NCBI GenBank assembly: GCA_025356445.1
Contig: JANXSZ010000007.1
Location: 62,001-126,000 of the forward strand
Reading direction: 5' to 3'
Source of the DNA: Betaproteobacteria bacterium
GTDB lineage: Bacteria; Pseudomonadota; Gammaproteobacteria; Burkholderiales; Burkholderiaceae_C
Length of the DNA: 64,000 nt
Part shown: positions 36,487 through 46,600 of the stretch, piece after piece
Layout: every line of letters begins with the position of its first letter
Numbering within the stretch: the stretch's first letter is position 1
The notes under the pieces: model-generated
What the model saw: only the letters and a program-made list of their open reading frames with translations
Database searches by the model: none
What the model was told of the DNA's origin: nothing
Made by a program: the position numbers and the translations under genes

Positions 36487-37205
36487 GGCTGCAACAAGGC
36501 GAGATCGTCCGCAGACAACCAACGCCACTGTCCAGGCAGCAAATCAGCAGGCAGGGTCATGCCACCGATGCGCGAGCGATGCAAACCTTCAACACGGTTC
36601 CCTACCGCTGCCAACATGCGCTTGACCTGGTGGTATTTGCCCTCGGTCAATGTCAATTGCAAACTCAATTCCGAGGTCGCCACACAGGCAGCAGCCAGCA
36701 CAGGCTTGGGGTCATCGTCCAGCACTACACCAGAAAGCAAACGGTCAATCTGCTTTTGGTCTACCGGGTGCTTGGTAGTGACTTCGTAGACTTTGGGCAC
36801 ATGGCGGCGTGGGGAGTTCATTTTGTGGATGAACTGGCCGTCATCGGTCATCAGCAGCATGCCGGTAGTGTCCTGGTCTAAACGCCCCACGCACTGCACC
36901 CCTTGCACCGACGCTTTTTGCGGACGCGTGCGCAACGGAGAAGGCAGCAAGGTATAGACGCTGGGCCACGTTGAGGGTTTTTGCGAGCACTCGGTGCCTG
37001 CTGGTTTGTTCAACAGCAGGTAAGCGCGCTCTTGGTAGGGCCATGCTACGCCTTGCGCGGTGAAGCCCAGACCCACCTCTTCGAAATCAGCCGCAGCGTC
37101 GGTACACAACTCGCCCATGACAGTAACGTGGCCTTTTTGAATCAAGCCTGCGCAGACGCGCCGTGTGCCAAAACCCTGGCTGTACAAAATATCTTGCAAT
37201 TGCAT
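36483..37205 (-). CDS. rsuA: 16S rRNA pseudouridine(516) synthase RsuA
   Basis: The 240-residue protein has an S4 RNA-binding domain at the N-terminus ('MQLQDILYSQGFGTRRVCAGLIQKGHVTV'). The pseudouridine synthase domain follows with 'CVGRLDQDTTGMLLMTDDG', whose Asp is the catalytic residue, and 'TLTEGKYHQVKRMLAAVGNRVEGLHRSRIG'. This subgroup modifies 16S or 23S rRNA singly; RsuA fits best by length and motif. The start directly follows the lon terminator. Confidence 0.88.
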   Translation of the reverse strand: MQLQDILYSQGFGTRRVCAGLIQKGHVTVMGELCTDAAADFEEVGLGFTAQGVAWPYQERAYLLLNKPAGTECSQKPSTWPSVYTLLPSPLRTRPQKASVQGVQCVGRLDQDTTGMLLMTDDGQFIHKMNSPRRHVPKVYEVTTKHPVDQKQIDRLLSGVVLDDDPKPVLAAACVATSELSLQLTLTEGKYHQVKRMLAAVGNRVEGLHRSRIGGMTLPADLLPGQWRWLSADDLALLQP

Positions 37206-37206
37206 A

Positions 37207-37229
37207 ACGAAAACGGGGCCTAAGCCCCG
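37207..37229 (-). terminator. Intrinsic terminator of lon
   Basis: On the minus strand CGGGGC and GCCCCG (37214-37229) form a 6-bp GC stem with a 4-base loop followed by TTTTCGTT. It stands 28 bases after the lon stop and ends at the rsuA start codon, so rsuA may be insulated from or depend on read-through of lon. Confidence 0.65.
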
Positions 37230-37257
37230 ATCCTGTAAAGTTTCAAAAAATGCTGCG

Positions 37258-39693
37258 TCAGTGCTTCACCGCTCTAGGCACAACAGCGGTGGGCTGGGAT
37301 GGGTTGACTGCATCTACAGGCACCACAACCTCTTCGTCTACCAGCGGCACAGGCACACGCTCCAGGGCCACCTTCAGCACCTGGTCAATCCAGCGCACAG
37401 GCACGATTTCCAGACCGCTTTTCACGTTGTCGGGGATTTCTTGCAGATCTTTGACGTTTTCCTCAGGGATCAACACGGTTTTGATACCACCACGCAGCGC
37501 CGCCAGCAGTTTTTCCTTGAGTCCACCGATGGCAGTCACCTCACCACGCAAGGTGATTTCACCCGTCATGGCAACGTCACCACGCACAGGAATACCCGTC
37601 AATGCCGACACAAATGCGGTTGTCATGGCGGCACCTGCGCTAGGGCCGTCTTTAGGCGTTGCACCGTCAGGGACGTGAATATGAATGTCTTTTTTATCAA
37701 ATATCTCGTCTTTGATACCCAGCAGTTTGGCACGACTGCGCACCACAGTGCGAGCGGCTTCAACCGACTCTTTCATCACATCGCCCAGCGAGCCGGTGCG
37801 GGTGATGACGCCCTTACCAGGCATCACGGCAGCTTCGATGGTGAGCAGATCACCGCCTACTTCTGTCCAAGCCAAGCCCACCACTTGGCCCACTTGATTT
37901 TGGGCTTCAGCTCGACCGTAGGTGTACTTTTGCACACCCAGGAAGTCGTTCAGGTTGTCGGCATTGACCACCACTTTCGCTGTCATTTTCTTGAGCAGCA
38001 AGCCCTTGACAACCTTACGGCAAATTTTCGACAGCTCACGCTCGAGCGAGCGCACACCGGCTTCGCGGGTGTAGTAACGCACGATATCGCGCACGGCATC
38101 TGCCGTGATTTCCAATTCACCATCCTTCAGACCGTTGACCGTCAACTGTTTGGGAAGCAGGTAGCGCACAGCGATGTTGGTTTTTTCGTCTTCGGTGTAA
38201 CCAGACAGGCGAATCACCTCCATACGGTCTAGCAAGGCCGAAGGAATATTCATGGAGTTTGACGTGGCAACAAACATCACGTCGCTCAAGTCAAAATCTA
38301 CCTCTACATAGTGGTCGCCAAAGGTGTGGTTTTGCTCTGGGTCAAGCACTTCCAGCAAGGCACTGGACGGATCCCCCCGAAAATCAGTGCCGAGTTTGTC
38401 AATCTCATCGAGCAAGAACAACGGGTTGCGTGCGCCGACTTTGGTCAGACTTTGCAAGACCTTACCGGGCAGCGCACCGATGTAGGTACGGCGGTGCCCC
38501 CGAATTTCAGCCTCGTCACGCATGCCACCCAAGGCCATACGCACATATTTGCGCCCTGTGGCTTTGGCGATCGACTGGCCCAGCGAAGTTTTACCCACAC
38601 CAGGAGGGCCAACCAAACAGAGGATGGGGGCTTTGAGCTTATCCACACGCTGTTGCACCGCCAAGTATTCCATGATGCGGTCTTTGACCTTCTCCAAGCC
38701 GAAATGGTCTTCATTGAGCACCGTTTCGGCATTCGGCAGGTCGTGCTTGATCTTGGTTTTTTTGCTCCAGGGGAGCGCACACAGCACGTCGATGTAATTG
38801 CGCACTACCGTCGCTTCAGCAGACATGGGGGACATCAGCTTGAGCTTTTTGAACTCGGCATCGGCTTTTTTACGGGCTTCAGCAGGCATTTTGGCGGCGA
38901 TGATCTTCTTTTCGATCTCTTCAAAGTCGGCCCCTTCTTCGCCATCACCCAACTCTTTCTGGATGGCTTTGACCTGTTCGTTCAAGTAGAAATCGCGCTG
39001 ATTTTTCTCCATTTGACGCTTGACGCGGCCACGGATTTTTTTATCCACATTGAGAATGTCAACTTCACGCTGAATTTGCTCAAAAAGATTCTCCAAGCGT
39101 TCTTTGATTTTGGACAAATCAAGCACTGCCTGCTTGCTTTCCAGCTTCAGCGGCAGATGCGCTGCAATGGTGTCCGCCAAACGTCCGGCATCGTCGATGC
39201 TGGAAATGGAAGTCAGAATTTCAGGCGGAATTTTCTTGTTCAGCTTGACGTACTGGTCGAACTGCTGCATCACCGCCCGGCGCAGCGCTTCGAGTTCACT
39301 GGTCGCTTTGGCATTGCCAGCTTCTGCCGCTTCCAGAGGCGTCACATTGGCGGTAAAAAAGGCATCGCCTTCGGTGATTTCATTCACGGAGGCACGCTGC
39401 AAGCCTTCAACCAGCACTTTAACGGTGCCATCAGGCAACTTCAACATTTGCAGGATGGTGGACACACAACCCGAAGCGAACATGTCGGTTGCCACAGGCT
39501 CATCTTTGGCTGCGGCTTTTTGAGCCACCAGCATGATGCGGCGGTCAACTTCCATCGCTGCTTCTAAGGCTTTGATGCTTTTGGGGCGCCCCACAAACAG
39601 GGGAATCACCATGTGCGGGAATACGACCACATCGCGCAAGGGCAACAAAGGCAGGTCGATGGCAATGGCGGGGAGAGGAGTCTGGCCAGACAT
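37258..39693 (-). CDS. lon: ATP-dependent protease Lon
   Basis: The 811-residue LonA has the N-terminal substrate domain ('LPLLPLRDVVVFPHMVIPLFVGR'), a coiled-coil, the AAA+ module ('LVGPPGVGKTSLGQSIAKATGR') and the protease domain with 'PKDGPSAGAAMTTAF' (Ser) and 'GGIKTVLIPEENVKDL' (Lys). It degrades misfolded and regulatory proteins, and it is a classical enzyme for CcdA-type antitoxin turnover. It is in one strand-block with clpX, clpP and tig, and its promoter region shows a heat-shock element. Confidence 0.98.
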   Translation of the reverse strand: MSGQTPLPAIAIDLPLLPLRDVVVFPHMVIPLFVGRPKSIKALEAAMEVDRRIMLVAQKAAAKDEPVATDMFASGCVSTILQMLKLPDGTVKVLVEGLQRASVNEITEGDAFFTANVTPLEAAEAGNAKATSELEALRRAVMQQFDQYVKLNKKIPPEILTSISSIDDAGRLADTIAAHLPLKLESKQAVLDLSKIKERLENLFEQIQREVDILNVDKKIRGRVKRQMEKNQRDFYLNEQVKAIQKELGDGEEGADFEEIEKKIIAAKMPAEARKKADAEFKKLKLMSPMSAEATVVRNYIDVLCALPWSKKTKIKHDLPNAETVLNEDHFGLEKVKDRIMEYLAVQQRVDKLKAPILCLVGPPGVGKTSLGQSIAKATGRKYVRMALGGMRDEAEIRGHRRTYIGALPGKVLQSLTKVGARNPLFLLDEIDKLGTDFRGDPSSALLEVLDPEQNHTFGDHYVEVDFDLSDVMFVATSNSMNIPSALLDRMEVIRLSGYTEDEKTNIAVRYLLPKQLTVNGLKDGELEITADAVRDIVRYYTREAGVRSLERELSKICRKVVKGLLLKKMTAKVVVNADNLNDFLGVQKYTYGRAEAQNQVGQVVGLAWTEVGGDLLTIEAAVMPGKGVITRTGSLGDVMKESVEAARTVVRSRAKLLGIKDEIFDKKDIHIHVPDGATPKDGPSAGAAMTTAFVSALTGIPVRGDVAMTGEITLRGEVTAIGGLKEKLLAALRGGIKTVLIPEENVKDLQEIPDNVKSGLEIVPVRWIDQVLKVALERVPVPLVDEEVVVPVDAVNPSQPTAVVPRAVKH

Positions 39694-39717
39694 AGTTTTC
39701 CTTGGAATTATGGGTTG

Positions 39718-39746
39718 AATATGGTCTGCAACACCGCTATTTCAAG
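39718..39746 (-). promoter_or_regulatory. Sigma-32 (heat-shock) promoter of lon
   Basis: On the minus strand CTTGAAA (39746-39740) is followed after about 13 bases by GACCATAT, close to the sigma-32 consensus CTTGAAA-N(11-16)-CCCCATNT. It lies 25 to 55 bases upstream of the lon ATG, the expected place. Confidence 0.65.
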
Positions 39747-39770
39747 CGCAAGGCGAACTTTTGAAATCGA

Positions 39771-39795
39771 GAAAAGAGAGGGCATTGCCCTCTCT
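39771..39795 (-). terminator. Intrinsic terminator after clpX
   Basis: AGAGAGGGC (39775-39783) and GCCCTCTCT (39787-39795) give a 9-bp stem with a 3-base loop; on the minus strand a TTTCTC tract follows. It sits 10 bases after the clpX stop and separates clpX from lon. Confidence 0.8.
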
Positions 39796-39805
39796 ACACA
39801 TGGCA

Positions 39806-41071
39806 TTAAGCTTTTTTGGCAGCTTCTCGGTAAACCAGCAAGGGTGGCTTGTCGTCGTCAATGCTGGACTCGTCTACCACCACCATTTCGACGTTAGATG
39901 TGGTTGGCAAATCGAACATGATGTCAATCAGCGCTTGCTCCAGAATTGAGCGCAAGCCACGGGCACCAGTCTTACGCTTCAAGGCTTTCTTGGCGATGGC
40001 TTTGAGCGCAGCAGGGCGAATTTCCAGATTAACGCCTTCCATACCAAACAATTTACCGTACTGCTTCACCAGTGCGTTCTTGGGCTCGGTCAGAATTTGG
40101 ACCAGCGCTTCTTCAGTCAACTCAGCCAAGGTGGCGACCACAGGCATACGGCCAACCAGTTCGGGGATCAAACCAAATTTGATCAAATCTTCGGGTTCGG
40201 CGTCTTTGAACACTTCCGACAAGCTGCGCTCTTTTTTGCTTTTGACGGCAGCGCCAAAACCAATGCCCGAGGCTTCAGTACGGTTACCAATGACCTTTTC
40301 AAGACCCGAGAAAGCACCACCACAAATAAACAAGATATTGGTGGTGTCGACCTGCAAAAAGTCTTGGTTCGGATGCTTGCGTCCGCCTTGCGGTGGCACG
40401 CTGGCCATGGTGCCTTCAATCAACTTGAGCAACGCTTGCTGCACACCCTCACCGGACACATCACGGGTGATGGACGGATTGTCTGATTTGCGTGAAATTT
40501 TGTCGATTTCATCGATGTAAACAATGCCACGCTGGGCGCGCTCTACATCGTAGTTACAGCTTTGCAGCAGCTTTTGAATGATATTTTCAACGTCTTCACC
40601 CACATAACCGGCTTCGGTAAGCGTGGTCGCATCGGCCATGACAAAGGGCACGTCCAACATGCGGGCCAGGGTTTGCGCCAACAACGTTTTACCTGAGCCT
40701 GTAGGGCCAATCAGCAAAATGTTGCTTTTGGTCAACTCCACATCGTCTTTTTTAGCTTTTTCCTTGTGGCGCAGGCGTTTGTAGTGGTTGTATACGGCCA
40801 CCGCCAACGTGCGCTTGGCACGCTCTTGTCCGATGACATAGTTATCAAGGTTGAGCTTGATTTCGATCGGTGTTGGCAGTTCACTGTTGCCATCTTTGGG
40901 TTCAGTACTGGCAGGCAGTTCGTCGCGGATGATTTCGTTACAGAGGTCAATGCACTCATCACAAATGAACACAGACGGCCCAGCGATCAACTTCTTCACC
41001 TCATGCTGGCTTTTACCGCAGAAGGAGCAGAACAGGGTTTTTTCGCTGGAAGAGCCTTTTTTTTCGGCCAT
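39806..41071 (-). CDS. clpX: ClpX ATPase subunit
   Basis: The 421-residue unfoldase starts with a C4 zinc finger ('[16 protein letters not shown]', '[10 protein letters not shown]'). The Walker A is '[18 protein letters not shown]' and the Walker B is '[14 protein letters not shown]'. The pore loop 'GYVGEDVEN' and the ClpP-binding loop region around '[13 protein letters not shown]' are present. It feeds tagged substrates to ClpP. It follows clpP on the same strand with a 134-base spacer that holds a hairpin. Confidence 0.98.
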   Translation of the reverse strand: MAEKKGSSSEKTLFCSFCGKSQHEVKKLIAGPSVFICDECIDLCNEIIRDELPASTEPKDGNSELPTPIEIKLNLDNYVIGQERAKRTLAVAVYNHYKRLRHKEKAKKDDVELTKSNILLIGPTGSGKTLLAQTLARMLDVPFVMADATTLTEAGYVGEDVENIIQKLLQSCNYDVERAQRGIVYIDEIDKISRKSDNPSITRDVSGEGVQQALLKLIEGTMASVPPQGGRKHPNQDFLQVDTTNILFICGGAFSGLEKVIGNRTEASGIGFGAAVKSKKERSLSEVFKDAEPEDLIKFGLIPELVGRMPVVATLAELTEEALVQILTEPKNALVKQYGKLFGMEGVNLEIRPAALKAIAKKALKRKTGARGLRSILEQALIDIMFDLPTTSNVEMVVVDESSIDDDKPPLLVYREAAKKA

Positions 41072-41114
41072 GGAGAGGTGCTTAAAGTTAGGGGTTCACA
41101 ACAATGATACCCAA

Positions 41115-41164
41115 ATACAAAAACGACAAAGCGATGGCGGCTCTCTAAGGGAAACCACCATCGC
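41115..41164 (-). terminator. Hairpin with U-rich tail between clpP and clpX
   Basis: GCGATGG (41131-41137) and CCATCGC (41158-41164) pair, extended by two more GC pairs past one mismatch. On the minus strand TTTGTCGTTTTTG follows. It could be an attenuator that sets the clpP to clpX ratio. The arrangement is visible, the role inferred. Confidence 0.5.
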
Positions 41165-41205
41165 AGTGCGAAGACATAGAACGCTAATTAGCCGTTACAG
41201 GAAGC

Positions 41206-41814
41206 TTAAGGGCGTTTGGAAATGACCTGATCAACCAAGCCGTAGTCTTTGGCTTCATCGGCTGACATGTAGTAATCACGCTCGGTGTCACGCTCGATTT
41301 TCTCCAGAGGCTGGCCGGTTTGCTCGGCGAGGATTTTGTTCAATTGCAGACGGGTTTTCAAAATCTCACGGGCCGAAATTTCAATTTCAGTCGCTTGACC
41401 TTGTGCACCACCGGAAGGCTGGTGAATCATGACCTTGGAGTTGGGCAACGAGAACCGCTTGCCCTTGGCACCGGCCGACAACAAGAAGGCGCCCATGCTG
41501 GCGGCAAAGCCGGTACACAGCGTGGAAACATCAGGCTTGATGAAGTTCATGGTGTCAAAAATCGCCATGCCAGCGCTGACGGAGCCGCCGGGGGAGTTGA
41601 TGTAGAACGAAATATCTTTCTCAGGATTTTCGCTCTCCAGGAACAAAAGCTGCGCAACCACCAGGTTGGCCACATAGTCGTTCACAGGGCCTACCAAAAA
41701 AATTACCCGCTCTTTGAGCAGACGGGAATAAATGTCATAAGACCGCTCACCACGGCCAGACTGCTCGATCACCATCGGCACCATGCCGAGGCCTTGAATA
41801 TCCAGTGAACTCAT
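41206..41814 (-). CDS. clpP: ClpP protease subunit
   Basis: The 202-residue serine peptidase has '[22 protein letters not shown]', '[21 protein letters not shown]' (Ser nucleophile) and '[20 protein letters not shown]' (His), and '[22 protein letters not shown]' at the end. It forms the tetradecameric chamber used by ClpX and ClpA. The N-terminus is the usual length. Only one clpP is present in the window. Confidence 0.98.
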   Translation of the reverse strand: MSSLDIQGLGMVPMVIEQSGRGERSYDIYSRLLKERVIFLVGPVNDYVANLVVAQLLFLESENPEKDISFYINSPGGSVSAGMAIFDTMNFIKPDVSTLCTGFAASMGAFLLSAGAKGKRFSLPNSKVMIHQPSGGAQGQATEIEISAREILKTRLQLNKILAEQTGQPLEKIERDTERDYYMSADEAKDYGLVDQVISKRP

Positions 41815-41880
41815 GTTTCTCTTTCCAGTTATGCCGTAACGTATGTACTGTAGCCGCGAGCGGCATACCCACCAAAAGAT

Positions 41881-41925
41881 AAGGCCTGACGGCTGGACTG
41901 CAAGTCTCAGGCATCAGGCCTTTTT
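41881..41925. terminator. Terminator between tig and clpP
   Basis: AAGGCCTGA (41881-41889) and TCAGGCCTT (41914-41922) form a 9-bp stem with a 24-base loop. The plus strand has five T after it; the minus strand, which carries tig, reads ATCTTTTGG after the stem. It probably ends the tig transcript. Confidence 0.55.
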
Positions 41926-41964
41926 AGGCTTTCAGCGGGTGGGCGCTTGAATCGCCTAGGCTAT

Positions 41965-43305
41965 TTAGCCTTGTTGACCTTGTTGACCTTGTTGACCTTG
42001 TTGACCCATCAGATCGTCAAAAGAAATTTCTTTCTCAGTGACCTGGGCTTTGGACAACACGAACTCGGTGACATTGCTTTCAATCACAACGGCTTCAGCT
42101 TCAGCCATGCGTTGACGATCGCTGTAGTACCAGCGCACCACGTCAGCAGGCTTTTCGTAGCTGGCAGCCAGCTCTTCAATGTGTGCCTTGAGCTGGTCAG
42201 GCGTAGCGTGCAACGTGTTCGAGCGAACCAACTCAGCCACCACCAGGCCCAAACGCACGCGACGCTCAGCTTGAGGACGGAAAATATCGTGTGGAATCTC
42301 AGCCTTGTCAGCGTCTTTGATGCCACGTTGCTTCAAATCAGCGCGGGCACCTTCAAGCAAGCGGTCGATTTCAGACTGCACGCTGGAATTAGGCAAATCG
42401 AGCTCAGACACGGCGATCAACGCGTCCATCACGGCCTGCTTGTTGCGAGACAACAAACGCAGCTTGACTTCACGCTCCAAGTTTTTCTTGATATCTGCGC
42501 GCAAACCTTCAACGCTGGCGTCCGCAATACCGAGCGACTTAGCCAGCGCTTCGTTCAGCTCTGGCAAATGTGCAGCTTCGATTTTCTTGACCGTGACCAT
42601 GAAATCAGCAGTCTTGCCTGCCACGTCCTTGCCATGGTAATCCGCTGGAAATGCCAAGGGGAAAGTCTTGCTTTCGCCAGCCTTCATACCACGAACAGCA
42701 TTTTCAAACTCGGACAGCATCTGACCTTCGCCAACCAGAAACTGGAAGTCAGCAGCTTTGCCGCCTTCAAAAGTTTCGCCGTCGATCTTGCCTTCAAAAT
42801 CCACCGCGACACGGTCGCCATCCACAGCACCAGCATCCAGCGCGCGCTGTGCAAAGGTGCGGCGCTGTTTGCGCAGGATGTCGATGGTCTTGTCGATGGC
42901 AGCATCACTCACCTCAGCCGACAGTTTTTCAACCGTTGCTGTGGTCAAGTCAGCAATTTTGACCTCAGGGAACACTTCGAATACGGCATCAAACGTCAAC
43001 GCGCCTTCAGGCGAGGTTTCGGTTTCGCTGATGCGAGGTTGACCGGCAACGCGCAAATTCGCTTCATTGGCAGCAGCAGAGAAAGCCTCGCCGACTTTGT
43101 CGTTCATGACTTCGTACTGCACCGAATAGCCGTAGCGCTGGGCAACCACAGTCATCGGCACTTTACCGGGACGAAAACCGTCCATCTTCACGGTGCGGGC
43201 CAATTTCTTCAAGCGAACATCCACTTCAGATTGAATGGAAGTCAGCGGCAGCGTCAATGTGATCTTGCGCTCCAGCTTTTCGAGTGTCTCAACAGTTACG
43301 GCCAT
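41965..43305 (-). CDS. tig: Trigger factor (ribosome-bound chaperone)
   Basis: The 446-residue protein starts 'MAVTVETLEKLERKITLTLP' and has the ribosome-binding loop 'DGFRPGKVPMTVVAQRYG' (FRxGxxP). The FKBP-like PPIase domain lies around 155-240 ('DGDRVAVDFEGKIDGETFEGG') and helical arms follow. The tail ends in four Gly-Gln-Gln units from a 9-base tandem repeat, which is unusual. It binds nascent chains at the exit tunnel. It is the first protein gene after tRNA-Leu in the block with clpP, clpX and lon. Confidence 0.97.
   Translation of the reverse strand: MAVTVETLEKLERKITLTLPLTSIQSEVDVRLKKLARTVKMDGFRPGKVPMTVVAQRYGYSVQYEVMNDKVGEAFSAAANEANLRVAGQPRISETETSPEGALTFDAVFEVFPEVKIADLTTATVEKLSAEVSDAAIDKTIDILRKQRRTFAQRALDAGAVDGDRVAVDFEGKIDGETFEGGKAADFQFLVGEGQMLSEFENAVRGMKAGESKTFPLAFPADYHGKDVAGKTADFMVTVKKIEAAHLPELNEALAKSLGIADASVEGLRADIKKNLEREVKLRLLSRNKQAVMDALIAVSELDLPNSSVQSEIDRLLEGARADLKQRGIKDADKAEIPHDIFRPQAERRVRLGLVVAELVRSNTLHATPDQLKAHIEELAASYEKPADVVRWYYSDRQRMAEAEAVVIESNVTEFVLSKAQVTEKEISFDDLMGQQGQQGQQGQQG
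41971..42006. repeat. 9-bp tandem repeat, four units, at the end of tig
   Basis: The plus strand has TTGTTGACC four times without interruption. On the coding strand it reads GGTCAACAA, encoding Gly-Gln-Gln four times directly before the last Gly and stop. Unit number is likely to change by slippage without frameshift because the unit is a multiple of three. Confidence 0.9.
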
Positions 43306-43389
43306 GGTCGTTTTCCTAGGGGGTCAGAAGTCGTTAACGCGGGGCCACTGGGTAGACAATGGTCGCGTTGACATGTGCAAAAAGAGTCC

Positions 43390-43476
43390 TGGTGCGCGGG
43401 GGGGGACTCGAACCCCCACATCCTTGCGGACGTCAGGACCTAAACCTGGTGCGTCTACCAATTTCGCCACCCGCGC
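43390..43476 (-). tRNA. tRNA-Leu(UAG)
   Basis: On the minus strand the gene starts GCGCGGG (acceptor), has a D-arm GCG...CGC, an anticodon loop TTTAGGT with anticodon TAG, a long class II variable arm (TGACGTCCGCAAGGATGT region), a T-arm with GTTCGAGTC and the 3' acceptor strand CCCGCGC-A-CCA encoded in the DNA. The 87-base length fits a class II leucine tRNA. It is just upstream of tig on the same strand. Confidence 0.95.
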
Positions 43477-43560
43477 AGTACGCATCAAAACGCATAGGTG
43501 GTTTGCGCTGTTTGAGCAAAAACCACATACACATTTTGTGCAACCCAGTATTTTAACCTT

Positions 43561-43576
43561 GATTGCAGATGCAATC
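43561..43576. repeat. Perfect palindrome upstream of tRNA-Leu
   Basis: GATTGCA and TGCAATC surround a two-base centre. It lies about 85 bases upstream of the tRNA 5' end and 65 bases downstream of the RND permease stop. It may be a protein-binding site or part of a promoter region; no evidence favours either. Confidence 0.4.
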
Positions 43577-43641
43577 CTGTGCAGGTACTGGCATTTTTAG
43601 GATTCGCGGCCTGCCTCAAACCCTGCTTTATCCACGTTTCG

Positions 43642-46600
43642 TCAGCGTTTCACCCGAAACCAAGCCGCGTACATGGCTGGCAATGCCAGCAGCGTCAGCA
43701 GCGTCGCCACAATCAGCCCACCCATGATGGCGACCGCCATCGGCCCCCAAAATACGCTGCGTGACAACGGAATCATGGCCAACACCGCCGCCGCTGCGGT
43801 CAGCACAATCGGACGACAACGGCGCACAGCGGATTCCACAATCGCGTCCCAAGCAGGTACGCCCCGGGCGCGGTCTTGCTCAATCTGGTCGATCAAAATC
43901 ACCGAGTTGCGTTGGATCATCCCCATCAGCGCAATCACCCCCAGCAGCGCCACAAAGCCAAACGGACGGCCTAGCAGCAACAACGCCCCCGCCACACCGG
44001 CAATGCCCAGCGGCCCGGTCAGAAACACCAGCATCGCACGGCTGAAGCTGTGCAGTTGCAGCATCAACAGCGTGAAAGTCAGGAACAGCATGATGGGTAC
44101 GCCCGCCACGATCGACGATGAACCTTTGCTGCTCTCTTCCACAGCACCGGCCACCTCAATGCGGTAGCCATTGAAACCACTGGCTTGCCATGTCGTCTCC
44201 AGTGCTTTGAGCTTGGGCAGCAACTCTGCCGTCACCGTAGCGCCTTGCAGGCCTTCCACAATGTCAGCGTTCACGGTGATAGCGTAGTCACGGTTTTCGC
44301 GCCACATTACACCCGGCTCCCAAGTGAACACGGGTTTGGCAATTTGCGTGAGCGGTATCGACTTGCCCGAAGCCGTCGGCAAGTAGGCATTGCCCAAATC
44401 GGTGATGGCACTGCGCTCGTCAAGCGGCTGACGCAGCACGATATCAATCAGCTTGTCACCGTCGCGAAACTGCCCCACCGTAGAGCCGGTCAGCATCGTT
44501 TTAGAAGCTTGCGCAATCGACTGGCTGGTCACCCCCAAAGCGCGGGCCTTGGCTTGGTCTACCTCCAGGCGCAGCACCTTGATGGATTCGTTCCAGTTGT
44601 CATTCACACCCCTGGTGTTGGGGCTGGTGCGCATCACCGCTGTCACCTCGTCAGCACGGGCACGCAGCGCGATCGGGTCGTCGCCAATCACGCGGAACTG
44701 CACCGGGTAGGCCACCGGTGGCCCATTGGGCAGCAACTGCACACGAGCGCGAATCTCGGGAAATTCCTGCGCCAGCAGCGTTGGCAGCTTGAGGCGCAGC
44801 GATTCGCGCACCTTCAAATCCTTGGGCACGATGATGAATTGCGAGACATTGCTCTGCGGGAAGACTTGGTTCAGCGGCAAATAGAAACGCGGCACGCCCG
44901 AACCGATCCAGGTACTGACGCTGTTCAAGTCGGGTTCTTGCAAAAAGCGTGTCTCAAGCCGCTTGGTCACCGCCTCGTTCGCCACAAACGATGTGCCCTC
45001 GGGGAACCACACTTCCACCAAAATTTCAGGACGGCTGGAATCCGGGAAAAACTGCTGCTGCACTTTACCCATGCCCACAATGCCCAGCCCAAAAATCAGC
45101 ACCGTGGCCGCAATGGTGATCCAGCGGTGCTGCACGCACCCGTTCACGGCCTTGCGAAAGACACGGTAAAACGGGGTATCGTGAACATCAATGTGCCCAC
45201 CATCAGATTGCGCAACGTGCGGCTTGACCTTCAACAGCAGTGTGCCAAGGTAAGGCACAAAGTACACCGACACCACCCAGCTGACCACCAGCGCAATCAC
45301 CGTCACCGCAAAAATGGCAAAGGTGTATTCCCCTGTCACCGATTTGGCAATGCCGATCGGCAAAAAACCTGCCGCAGTGATCAAGGTACCTGTCAGCATC
45401 GGCATGGCGGTGACTTCGTAAGCAAAGGTGGCGGCACGCACTTTGTCGTAGCCCTCTTCCATCTTCGTCACCATCATTTCCACGGCAATGATGGCGTCGT
45501 CCACCAACAAGCCCAAAGCGATGATGAGCGAGCCCAGCGATATTTTGTGCAGCCCAATGCCCCAGTAGTCCATCGCCAAAAACGTGACCGCCAGCACCAG
45601 CGGAATGGTGATGCCCACCACCAGACCAGGACGAATGTCGATGTAATAGCGCTTGAAAATATTTTTCTCGTTAGGCCGCGAATGAAAGCCCAGCGCGATG
45701 AAACTCACCGCCAGCACAATCACCACCGCCTCGATCAGCACCCGCACAAACTCGTTCACCGAGGTGGCCACCGCCTTAGGCTGGTCTTGCACCTGCACCA
45801 AACTGATGCCCGCAGGCAACGTCTTTTCCAGCTTGGCGAAGGTTTTAGCCAGCGCACCGCCCAGGCGAATGATGTCGCCGCCCTTGGCCATGGAAACACC
45901 CAGCGCAATCACCTCTTTGCCCTGGTGCCGCACCTTGATGGTGGACGGGTCAACGTAGCCCCGTTTGATCGTCGCAATGTCGCCCAGCAAGAATTGCCCG
46001 CCAGCAGCCCCGCGAATCGGCATCACCTTCAGCTGCTCAGGCGACGTGAACTGCCCTGCCACGCGCACTTGCACCATGTCCAGCGGCGTTTGCACCGCAC
46101 CAGCAGACTCCACCGCGTTTTGCTGACCCAGTTGCGCCAGCACCTGGTTGAAATCCAGCCCCAATTGCGACAACCGCTTTTGCGAAATCTCGATGTAGAG
46201 CTTCTCGTCTTGCTGACCGAACAACTCCACCTTGGCAACATCGGGCACGCGCAGCAACTGCTGACGTACATCGTCAGCAAACTCCTTCAACTCGGCATAG
46301 CTGAAACCATCGGCCTCCAGCGCATAAATCACGCCGTAGACATCGCCAAACTCGTCATTGAAAAACGGCCCCTGGATGGTGCCGGGCAGTGTGTAGCGCA
46401 TGTCACCAATCTTCTTGCGCACCTGGTACCAGACGTTGGGCACCTCAGAGCCTTTGGACGAGTCTTTGATCTGAAAGATGATTTGCGATTCACCCGGCTT
46501 GGAATAGCTGCGGATTTTGTCGGCGTAGGGCACCTCTTGCAGCGTCTTTTCAATCTTGTCAGTGACTTGCTCCGCCACCTGCTGTGCGGTAGCACCTGGC

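Noticed and set aside
37165-39567. Two long open frames on the plus strand opposite lon
   Set aside because: The translations are low-complexity shadows of the Lon coding sequence.
41947-43371. 474-codon open frame antisense to tig
   Set aside because: No recognisable motif, and tig on the other strand is certain.
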